Assembly: GCA_002430605.1 (NCBI GenBank)
Contig: DJBY01000015.1
Coordinates: forward strand, 5,725-11,674
Direction of reading: 5' to 3'
Length of the DNA stretch: 5,950 bases
DNA from: Opitutia bacterium UBA5964
GTDB lineage: Bacteria > Verrucomicrobiota > Verrucomicrobiia > Opitutales > Coraliomargaritaceae
Shown here piece after piece: positions 1 to 4,926 of the stretch (its first letter is position 1; each line of letters starts with the position of its first letter). The translations under genes were made by a program, and so were the position numbers. The notes under the pieces were generated by a model. It was given only the letters and a program-made list of their open reading frames with translations. It did no database searches and had not been told where the DNA came from.

Positions 1-135
1 GGCATGCCAATCAACCAGCCGCTCTGGAGCGACCTGCAAAAATGAAGGATATATAATCCATTGCACCAGCCAGAGTAAGACCACTAAACCGAAATCGATC
101 AGCTGACGTAATTCGTTGAGACAATCCGTATGCAT
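1..135 (-). CDS. Small integral membrane protein, N-terminal part only (hypothetical)
   Basis: Reading leftward from an ATG at 135-133, 45 codons stay open to the window edge, so the C-terminus is missing. An in-frame TAA lies just two codons upstream of this ATG, which fixes it as the first possible ATG. A GGAGG lies 15 nt upstream, a rather long spacing. Residues about 11-32 form a hydrophobic helix (LIDFGLVVLLWLVQWIIYP) followed by SFLQVAPERLVDWH. This looks like the first membrane helix of a small, conserved but uncharacterised bacterial membrane protein family with a Q-x-x-x-YP-x-F signature; that family link is from memory and not checked. No function can be assigned. A TATAAC at 195-190 on the minus strand could be its -10 box, but no convincing -35 is visible. 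Confidence 0.72.
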   Translation of the reverse strand, partial: MHTDCLNELRQLIDFGLVVLLWLVQWIIYPSFLQVAPERLVDWHA

Positions 136-169
136 TTTTTAGCCTAAAATCCTCCGAATGCGCCCGCCT

Positions 170-187
170 GTAGATGCGATTCGCCGA
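170..187 (+). repeat. REP-like element: GTAG followed by a short palindrome
   Basis: GTAG (170-173) is followed by AT and then GCGA-T-TCGC (176-184), a perfect 4-bp palindrome with a one-base centre. A GTAG tetranucleotide followed by a hairpin is the known format of REP sequences mobilised by RAYT (TnpA-REP) transposases. Only one short copy is visible here, so family membership is inferred. It sits in the probable 5' leader of the leftward membrane gene. Confidence 0.35.
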
Positions 188-374
188 ACGTTATACCTCA
201 CAACCCCGGTAAATTTGCGATATTCAGCAATAAAAAGTGCTCTCAGATGGGGTCAATCGTTTATGATAAATATTGCTCTCTTCTGTTTAAAAAAACATTG
301 GTAGTGATCGTTCGAGCGCCTCCCCTAGATAGCTTGATTGCGCTTAGGACTACAATCACTTTATACCTTTACCA

Positions 375-422
375 TTCACGGGACGCTTCGCGTGGCTACC
401 CCCAGCGGCAAACGGCCCCTAC
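375..422 (-). repeat. Two adjacent GTAG-headed units, REP-like
   Basis: On the minus strand, GTAG at 399-396 leads into CC-ACGC-GAA-GCGT (393-383), a 4-bp stem with a three-base loop. Immediately upstream a second GTAG at 422-419 leads a GC-rich unit (to about 400) with no strong hairpin. The head-to-tail arrangement of two GTAG units, opposite in orientation to the unit at 170, resembles a small BIME. The first unit has real dyad symmetry; the second is weaker and may be coincidental. Confidence 0.35.
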
Positions 423-447
423 CACCACAAAATTAAATAATTAAATT

Positions 448-825
448 ATGGGAATTTTATCATCAATATTAGGAAACGCAGGAGTCGTTGCGCCGGATAA
501 AATCGAGACGGACTATGCTCAGCTTTTAGCTGAAGGAGAGACGATTGAAGTCGGCTTCGCTGTCTTCCGCGACACATTCATCTTCACCGACAAACGACTG
601 ATGATTGTCGATATCCAAGGGATGACTGGTAAAAAAATTGAATACTTAAGTATCCCATATTCCAAAATTACTAAATTCAGCATCGAGACATCAGGTCGTT
701 TTGACCTCGACGCAGAATTAAAAATCTGGGTCGGGAGTGACCCAGCCCCGATCCAAAAGAAATTTAATAAGAAGGTAAATATCTACGACCTGCAAAGGGT
801 CTTGGCTCAATTCACACTCGCTTAG
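448..825 (+). CDS. Bacterial PH-domain protein (bPH_1 / YvbH-like)
   Basis: This 125-residue protein matches the length and layout of the stand-alone bacterial pleckstrin-homology family (bPH_1, formerly DUF1696), usually about 120-125 residues. An N-terminal helical stretch (MGILSSILGNAG, then KIETDYAQLLAEGE) precedes a run of beta strands: EVGFAVFRDTFIFTDKRLMIVD (about 35-56), KKIEYLSIPYSKITKFSIET (about 62-81) and DLDAELKIWVG (about 86-96). The end, VNIYDLQRVLAQFTLA, forms the capping helix. The FTDKRLMIVD motif is typical of these domains. There is no signal peptide or membrane segment, so it should be cytoplasmic; the biochemical role of the family is poorly known. An in-frame TAA at 442-444 makes 448 the first available ATG. 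No Shine-Dalgarno is visible: the leader is A/T only. Hand-counted GC over 481-780 is about 43%, lower than the importer genes, so recent acquisition is possible. It stands alone and converges on the cluster ending at 867. Confidence 0.88.
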   Translation: MGILSSILGNAGVVAPDKIETDYAQLLAEGETIEVGFAVFRDTFIFTDKRLMIVDIQGMTGKKIEYLSIPYSKITKFSIETSGRFDLDAELKIWVGSDPAPIQKKFNKKVNIYDLQRVLAQFTLA

Positions 826-866
826 CGCTCAGCAATTTCGGCAACTAACTCTCCGCGACTACTTGG

Positions 867-1106
867 CTAGTGCAGCTTGTATTGCTTTACTATTATTGCA
901 GCACGGCGCTTCAACAGCGCATCTGCTTTGGTCTTGTTAGAAAACTTTTTTACCGCAGCCAGCGCAGCAGTCGAAGGCGGCAGGTTTAGGATGTAGCTCT
1001 CTTCACAATAATCTGCCAGCCAACTCAGCGCTTGCTTTTGCTGTGCCACCGAGGCGTCCGTCGCCAGTAACTGCTTAATCTTTTCATTCTCTTCCGCGTT
1101 GATCAT
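867..1106 (-). CDS. 79-residue hypothetical protein
   Basis: I do not recognise this protein. It begins with ATG 12 bp after the stop codon of the potassium channel gene and would be the last gene of the same leftward transcript. The sequence is charged, mostly helix-forming and soluble. An acidic, Gln-rich N-terminal half (INAEENEKIKQLLATDASVA, then QQKQALSWLADYCEES) is followed by a basic C-terminal half rich in Lys and Arg (VKKFSNKTKADALLKRRAAI). It has one Cys (about residue 34) and no signal peptide or membrane segment. No Shine-Dalgarno is visible, so translation may depend on coupling to the upstream gene. Natural composition and tight spacing support a real gene. The alternative is a chance open frame, which I think less likely. 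The 41-bp gap to the convergent PH gene holds no clear terminator hairpin. Confidence 0.65.
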   Translation of the reverse strand: MINAEENEKIKQLLATDASVAQQKQALSWLADYCEESYILNLPPSTAALAAVKKFSNKTKADALLKRRAAIIVKQYKLH

Positions 1107-1118
1107 AGATTTTGCTGG

Positions 1119-1961
1119 TCACTTCTTCGGTTGAAACTCAGCTGGCAAGCGATCGCCACAGACCTTGCAATACGCAGCATCATGATCGTGATCTTGCCAT
1201 CCACAGGCGGGGCAAACAGGGTCTTCAGGTTCACGCTCGGCGATGGGATCGCGACTGGGGTGGGTCATTTCAGCCGTCACAATCGCCGTTGGCACCGCAA
1301 TAATGCCATAGCCAGTGATCATTATAATTGAGGCAAAGAACTGCCCGAGTGGAGTGACTGGGGAGATGTCGCCATAGCCGACCGTGGTCAATGTAACGAT
1401 CGCCCAATACACACTTTTCGGAATACTGGTAAAGCCATGCTCAGCACCTTCGATCAAATACATCAAGGACCCTAAAATAAACACTAGTACCACCACCCCT
1501 AAGATAAACACCGCAATCTTGCGCGCACTGCAGCGCATCGCATGCATCAACACGTTGGCCTCGCCGATATACTTGACCAGCTTGAGCACACGGAAGATGC
1601 GCAGCACACGAAGCACGCGGAGCAACGCGAGATAATGCGCCCCTGGCAGCAACAGATCCAGATAGGTTGGCAAAATCGCCAGCAGGTCCACCACGCCAAA
1701 GAAACTGCGCGCATAACGCAACGGCTTCAAAGAGACATACAAGCGCAGTATATATTCGAGCGTAAACAGGATCGTAATGCCCCACTCGACAAAATACAGC
1801 ACCCGCCGCAACTCTGGGTTGAGCGTCGGGATACTCTCCAGCATCACCACCATCACGCTCAAAGCGATGGCGGCGATCAAAAGCACATCGAACGCCTTCT
1901 CATCCCAGCGGTTTGACTGAAAAATAATACGCCGCCACTCTGCTCGAAATCGACTTACCAT
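1119..1961 (-). CDS. Voltage-gated potassium channel (6TM, ion transporter family) with C-terminal zinc-ribbon motif
   Basis: This 280-residue protein is a single-subunit voltage-gated K+ channel expected to form a tetramer in the inner membrane. Visible segments are S1 (about 24-43), S2 (about 56-76, with acidic E69), S3 (about 88-106, with D92), S4 (about 111-131), S5 (about 148-170), a pore helix (about 182-192), the selectivity filter TVGYGD (193-198) and S6 (about 206-231, with glycine G217 and the AVPT motif). S4 has the classic charge every third residue: R115, R118, R121, R124, K127, K130. The filter is the canonical K+-selective one, so Na+ or Ca2+ selectivity is unlikely. After S6 there is no RCK or cyclic-nucleotide domain; instead a short tail has CPAC (250-253) and CKVC (265-268) flanking an HDHD stretch, a four-cysteine zinc-ribbon pattern. 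The ATG lies 6 bp after the stop of the upstream secreted-protein gene, with no clear Shine-Dalgarno, suggesting translational coupling. It may set membrane potential or K+ efflux; that is inference. Confidence 0.93.
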   Translation of the reverse strand: MVSRFRAEWRRIIFQSNRWDEKAFDVLLIAAIALSVMVVMLESIPTLNPELRRVLYFVEWGITILFTLEYILRLYVSLKPLRYARSFFGVVDLLAILPTYLDLLLPGAHYLALLRVLRVLRIFRVLKLVKYIGEANVLMHAMRCSARKIAVFILGVVVLVFILGSLMYLIEGAEHGFTSIPKSVYWAIVTLTTVGYGDISPVTPLGQFFASIIMITGYGIIAVPTAIVTAEMTHPSRDPIAEREPEDPVCPACGWQDHDHDAAYCKVCGDRLPAEFQPKK

Positions 1962-1967
1962 GACTAA

Positions 1968-2399
1968 TTATTGTTCATCGTCTCGCACAAAAAATACCTG
2001 ACTCGGCTCGGTATCAGGACGTGCATAGGTGCCAACGAGCACGCGACGTTCCGCCAAATAAATCAATCGATACGCAGACCCAGGGTAGCCCTCATCGCGC
2101 AGCACAAACTCCAGCCGCGGTTGTCCCTCGATCTCATCAAAGAGTGACGACTCAACATTAATCGGCTCAGGATTAAAATAACGTGCCACCACAGTGCCCG
2201 CCTCTTTGCCCGCTTCGATCTCGACCCTATAGGTGCCATCCGAGCGCAGCCATGTGCCAAAGAAATCAGCCTGTTCTGGCAGCTTCGCAATACTGGGAGA
2301 AATATCGTACTTCGGCTGCAAGCCTTGCTGCGCCTGCAGCGCACCGAACGACACACTCAAAAGCGCTCCAATTAAAAAAATTCGCATGCCAATAGTCAT
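1968..2399 (-). CDS. Secreted or periplasmic beta-rich hypothetical protein
   Basis: From the ATG at 2399 the protein has 143 residues; an ATG four codons later (2387) is an equally good start. A longer reading to 2447 needs a TTG and adds residues ahead of the signal peptide, so I reject it. The N-terminus is a type I signal peptide: MRIFLIGALLSVSFGALQA with predicted cleavage after LQA (residue 23). There is no lipobox cysteine. The mature part is a string of short beta strands with a recurring pattern: FFGTWLRSDGTYRVEI (about 46-61), VVARYFNPEPINV (about 70-82), LRDEGYPGSAYRLIY (about 100-114), LVGTYARP (about 121-128) and VFFVR (about 135-139). I recall this YFNPxPINV / LRDxxYPGSxYxLxY pattern from uncharacterised bacterial proteins; no function is known to me. 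It is first in a cluster with the K+ channel, 6 bp downstream. No good Shine-Dalgarno is seen for either ATG. Confidence 0.75.
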   Translation of the reverse strand: MTIGMRIFLIGALLSVSFGALQAQQGLQPKYDISPSIAKLPEQADFFGTWLRSDGTYRVEIEAGKEAGTVVARYFNPEPINVESSLFDEIEGQPRLEFVLRDEGYPGSAYRLIYLAERRVLVGTYARPDTEPSQVFFVRDDEQ

Positions 2400-2413
2400 G
2401 CCCCACGCGGGGC
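2400..2413 (-). other. Hairpin abutting the start codon of the secreted-protein gene
   Basis: GCCCC-ACGC-GGGGC is a perfect 5-bp, all G/C stem with a four-base loop. On the minus-strand transcript its 3' arm ends directly at the ATG at 2399 and 12 nt before the ATG at 2387. It has no U-tract, so it is not an intrinsic terminator. If it folds in the mRNA it would hinder ribosome access to the first ATG, which argues mildly for the second, or it may modulate translation. This is a sequence observation; the role is inferred. Confidence 0.4.
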
Positions 2414-2449
2414 TAATGGCAAGGTGTGAATGAGTGAAACAGGACAACG

Positions 2450-2510
2450 CCCACGTCCCTAGAATCGAACCATATAGATGATAAAAAAGGGTTCATCGTC
2501 GATTCGTGGG
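2450..2510. repeat. Long imperfect inverted repeat (three nested arm pairs)
   Basis: Three arm pairs nest around an AT-rich loop: CCCAC (2450-2454) with GTGGG (2506-2510), GAATC (2462-2466) with GATTC (2501-2505), and GAACC (2467-2471) with GGTTC (2490-2494). The left arm has a 7-nt bulge and the right arm a 6-nt bulge; the central loop is about 18 nt. GAATCGA/TCGATTC also pairs as a 7-bp alternative. It lies upstream of the leftward cluster, within its likely leader or promoter. It could be a protein-binding site, an RNA structure or the remnant of a small mobile repeat. Confidence 0.4.
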
Positions 2511-2518
2511 AAAAGGTT

Positions 2519-2547
2519 AAAGGAGGGAGGGCGAGTCGCCCTCCTTT
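2519..2547. repeat. Intergenic palindrome, copy 1 (core GGGCGAGTCGCCC)
   Basis: The right arm TCGCCCTCCTTT (2536-2547) is exactly complementary to AAAGGAGGGCGA on the left once a four-base insertion in the left arm is looped out, giving a 12-bp stem around a single central G. It shares the 13-base core GGGCGAGTCGCCC with the second palindrome 20 bp downstream, but the flanking stem differs and still pairs. It sits between divergent genes, so it is not a terminator for either in the expected place. Confidence 0.6.
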
Positions 2548-2565
2548 GCAGCAACACAGCATGAA

Positions 2566-2584
2566 TGTGGGCGAGTCGCCCACA
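2566..2584. repeat. Intergenic palindrome, copy 2 (core GGGCGAGTCGCCC)
   Basis: TGTGGGCGA and TCGCCCACA form a perfect 9-bp stem around a central G (2575). The core equals that of the palindrome at 2519-2547, while the outer pairs are TGT/ACA instead of AGGAGG/CCTCCT, so the pairing is conserved although the sequence is not. There is no run of T on either side to make it an intrinsic terminator. It is best described as a REP-like or MITE-like intergenic repeat. Confidence 0.6.
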
Positions 2585-2642
2585 CTCCTCTCCCGCTCAA
2601 TTACCACAGTCCAGAAAAGAGCCTAGCAACCGCGAACAGACT

Positions 2643-2673
2643 TTGACGCCGCAATCCTGAATCATGTAGATTC
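2643..2673 (+). promoter_or_regulatory. Candidate promoter of the importer operon with overlapping dyad
   Basis: TTGACG (2643-2648) matches five of six bases of a sigma-70 -35 box. TAGATT (2667-2672) matches four of six of a -10 box, with an 18-bp spacer; TG stands directly before it. Transcription would start near 2679 and leave a leader of only about 13 nt. A dyad, GAATC-N5-GATTC (2659-2673), covers the spacer end and the -10 box, where a repressor could block polymerase. It does not resemble the canonical Fur box. All this is pattern matching by eye. Confidence 0.35.
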
Positions 2674-2691
2674 TTTGAGAGATACAGAGAA

Positions 2692-3831
2692 ATGCTCATG
2701 CCTAAATCCTACAAATACATCGCAGCGCTCGCCCTGAGCTTGGTGGCCTACCTGCACTCGCATGCGACTCCACTAGCGGCATCCATCACACCAGTCCCTC
2801 ACTACGCCAAAAACTTCGAAATCACCCATCACGCGACACACCGTATCGTAACAATTCGCAATGTTCACAGCGGCTCTACAGCCACCCATCAGTATGCACT
2901 GGTTCCCAAGGGCGAAACGCTGCCAAAGCTGCCCGAAGCAATCACCGTAATCCGCACACCCGTGACACGCGTAGTCGTCATGGAGACGGTCTACATCGGT
3001 TACCTCGACGCATTGAACCAGTTGGATACGATCATTGGCGCGGCCACGCCAAACTACGTCAGCAATGCAACTATCCGTGCACGCATCGAGGACGGCACGA
3101 TCCAGAAAGTACAATTTGGCGCAGCGCTCAACATCGAGCGCATGCTGCTGCTACAACCCGACCTCATCCTCACCAGCATCACTGGCGACGCCGCATTCGA
3201 CATTCCGGTGAAATTAGCCCGCTCAGGTCTCCCCGTCGTGCTCTCTGCCGGATACATGGAGCAGCACCCCCTAGCCCGCGCGGAGTGGATTAAATTCATC
3301 GCCGCGTTTTTTGATACCGAAGACCTCGCTGAGCAAACCTTCGAGCACATCGCCACACGCTATGAATCGCTGCACGAAACAGTCGAACAGATCGAGCAAC
3401 GCCCGACGGTATTTTGCGGGGCACCCTACTCCGGCGCATGGCATATGGCTGGCGGCGAAAGCTATGTCGCACAAGCCATCCGCGATGCCGGCGGCGATTA
3501 CCTCTGGGCCGAGGTGCCCGGCAGTGGCGCCATCCCACTCGATACCGAGCGCGTCTTCCGCAAAGCTGCCCATGCTGACATCTGGATCAATCCCAGCTTT
3601 TACCAAAGCCTCAACGAGCTCTGCGGAGCCGATCAACGCTTTCAGAAATTTCACGCCGTGCAAACCGGCCAAGTGTTTAACAACACAAAGCAACGCACGG
3701 CCAGCGGCGGCAACTCGATTTGGGAGGGCGGGATCGTGCACCCCGACGACGTGCTCGCCGATTTGATCAAAGTCTTTCACCCCGAATTAATGCCGGACTG
3801 GGAATTTATCTATTACCAACAGTTGAAATAG
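2692..3831 (+). CDS. Periplasmic binding protein of a FecB/BtuF-type metal-chelate ABC importer
   Basis: This 379-residue protein captures the ligand in the periplasm and delivers it to the permease encoded next. A signal peptide covers about residues 1-25 (KSYKYIAALALSLVAYLHSHA), with no clear lipobox. The class II binding-protein fold (Peripla_BP_2) is shown by the start of lobe 1 (TRVVVMETVYIGYLDALNQL, 92-111), the IIGAA strand (114-118), LNIERMLLLQPDLIL (146-160), the linking helix around WIKFIAAFFDTEDLAEQTF (199-217), then lobe 2 with GAWHMAGGESYVAQAIRDAG (248-267), ADIWINP (295-301) and the C-terminal WEGGIVHPDDVLADLIKVFH (344-363). An extra N-terminal strand-rich segment (about 35-88) precedes lobe 1; this and the C-terminal motif are typical of a subfamily common in Bacteroidota. 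The first ATG is chosen because a GAGA lies a few bases upstream; a second ATG two codons on is possible. The ligand (siderophore, heme or corrinoid) cannot be read from the sequence. The permease gene begins 33 bp downstream. Confidence 0.9.
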   Translation: MLMPKSYKYIAALALSLVAYLHSHATPLAASITPVPHYAKNFEITHHATHRIVTIRNVHSGSTATHQYALVPKGETLPKLPEAITVIRTPVTRVVVMETVYIGYLDALNQLDTIIGAATPNYVSNATIRARIEDGTIQKVQFGAALNIERMLLLQPDLILTSITGDAAFDIPVKLARSGLPVVLSAGYMEQHPLARAEWIKFIAAFFDTEDLAEQTFEHIATRYESLHETVEQIEQRPTVFCGAPYSGAWHMAGGESYVAQAIRDAGGDYLWAEVPGSGAIPLDTERVFRKAAHADIWINPSFYQSLNELCGADQRFQKFHAVQTGQVFNNTKQRTASGGNSIWEGGIVHPDDVLADLIKVFHPELMPDWEFIYYQQLK

Positions 3832-3864
3832 GCACGGATACTCTACAGAAATACCAAGGTCACC

Positions 3865-4926
3865 ATGTCCACCGCCAATCCACACGTCTCGACACGCCGT
3901 AGCGCAACGCTCTTTGCTTTGCTAGGCTTGGCAGTGCTATTGGTGGCCGCATTGAGTGCCTGCATCGGCACCATTCCACTGAGTATCGAAACAGTTATCA
4001 AAGCCCTGACTGGCGCACCGGACATCGACCCGATCTTACAGCAAATCGTCATCGATTTCCGCCTGCCTCGCATCTTGACCTCGATTCTCGCTGGTGCGGC
4101 ACTCGCCACTGCCGGTTTGATAATGCAAACCATCTTTCGCAATCCTCTGGCCGACCCCTTTGTATTGGGCGTCAACTCAGGCGCCAGTCTCGGCGTGGCG
4201 GTCGTGCTGCTCGCCCTCGCCCCCACAGGGCTCAGCCTCACTGCAGGCCTCGGCGCATCGGGGCAAATCTTACTGATCCTCGCAGCCAGTGGCGGCGCTG
4301 CGATCACGCTCTTCACCGTACTGATACTCTCCCGAAAAGTAGACATCATGTCGGTGCTGATCATCGGCTTAATGATCAGCTACACAGTCGGCGCACTCGT
4401 TAGTATCCTAATGTATTTCAGTATGGCCGAGCGCTTACAGTCGTTCCTCAGTTGGTCGTTTGGTGATTTCGGCAATGTCAGTTGGACGCAGATGCGAGCC
4501 TTTGCTCCGGCAATCATCGGCGCGCTCGGGATCAGCCTACTGTTCGTCAAACCACTCGACGCACTGCTACTCGGGGAGCGCTATGCCGAAAGTGTGGGCA
4601 CACGCACACAACGATCACGGATCACCATCCTATTTGCTGCTTCAATACTCGCCGGTACCGTCACTGGTTTCTGCGGGCCGATCGGCTTCCTTGGCATCGC
4701 CGCGCCGCACCTCAGCCGCTACCTGTTCCACACAAGTAGCCACCGCGTATTGATTCCGGCTTCGATCTTGGTTGGCGCGCTGCTCTCGCTCAGTGCCGAC
4801 TTTATCGCCCGCGGCCCCGGACTCGACGTATCGCTACCGCTCAATGCGATTACCGCGCTGATCGGTGCGCCGGTGATCATCGCCGCACTGATCAAGCAAC
4901 GGAACCTTAAACGACTTTTCGGATGA
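3865..4926 (+). CDS. FecCD-family (BtuC-like) ABC importer permease
   Basis: At 353 residues this is a full-length permease of the FecCD/BtuC family, whose members form homodimers or heterodimers with about ten membrane helices per subunit in the inner membrane. Diagnostic motifs are RLPRI (66-70), the QTIFRNPLADPFVLGVNSGA block (88-107), SWSFGDFG (196-203), GERYAESVG (237-245, the coupling helix region that contacts the ATPase), FCGPIGFLGIAAPHLSR (269-285) and the final PLNAITALIGAPVIIA (325-340). Only one permease gene is present, so a homodimer is expected. An AAGG (3856-3859) lies 5 nt before the ATG, the clearest ribosome site in the operon, and supports this start. The stop codon overlaps the start of the ATPase gene in ATGA, implying coupled translation. 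All expected motifs are intact; the substrate is not determined. Confidence 0.95.
   Translation: MSTANPHVSTRRSATLFALLGLAVLLVAALSACIGTIPLSIETVIKALTGAPDIDPILQQIVIDFRLPRILTSILAGAALATAGLIMQTIFRNPLADPFVLGVNSGASLGVAVVLLALAPTGLSLTAGLGASGQILLILAASGGAAITLFTVLILSRKVDIMSVLIIGLMISYTVGALVSILMYFSMAERLQSFLSWSFGDFGNVSWTQMRAFAPAIIGALGISLLFVKPLDALLLGERYAESVGTRTQRSRITILFAASILAGTVTGFCGPIGFLGIAAPHLSRYLFHTSSHRVLIPASILVGALLSLSADFIARGPGLDVSLPLNAITALIGAPVIIAALIKQRNLKRLFG

Larger units (their letters stand above)
136..447. other. Intergenic region with REP-like palindromes, no convincing gene
   Basis: These 312 bases separate the leftward membrane gene from the rightward PH-domain gene, so they should carry two divergent promoters. 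A 65-codon frame (247-444) is open but has no ribosome site, no domain and an unnatural composition, so I treat it as chance. The stretch around 225-300 is AT-rich, about 32% GC in 241-300 by hand count. GTAG-headed palindromes occur at 170-187 and, on the other strand, at 375-399, possibly with a weaker unit at 400-422. No tRNA, terminator or clear promoter pair is seen. Confidence 0.6.

Noticed and set aside
247..444. A 65-codon open frame directly ahead of and in frame with the PH-domain gene
   Set aside because: It has no ribosome site, crosses two palindromic repeats and has an unnatural composition. A TAA separates it from the PH gene, and the PH protein already has full family length.
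826..866. A bidirectional terminator between the convergent genes
   Set aside because: The 41-bp gap has only a 4-bp CGCT/AGCG dyad near 820-828 and no stem followed by a T-run on either strand.
2400..2447. A longer reading of the secreted protein starting at 2447
   Set aside because: It needs a TTG start, places 16-20 extra residues before an otherwise ideal signal peptide and crosses a G/C hairpin.
2450..2510. A tRNA gene or tRNA remnant on the minus strand, prompted by GGTTCGATTC and the CCCAC/GTGGG ends
   Set aside because: At 61 nt it is too short, the T-stem does not pair properly and there is no anticodon arm or D-arm.
2585..2691. A cobalamin riboswitch upstream of the importer operon
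   Set aside because: I see none of the conserved B12-box sequence or its nested stems, and the space left before the start codon is too short for a full aptamer.
3271..3780. Long minus-strand open frames inside the binding-protein gene
   Set aside because: They lie opposite a gene with a clear signal peptide and family motifs; open antisense frames are expected at this composition and the translations show no domain.
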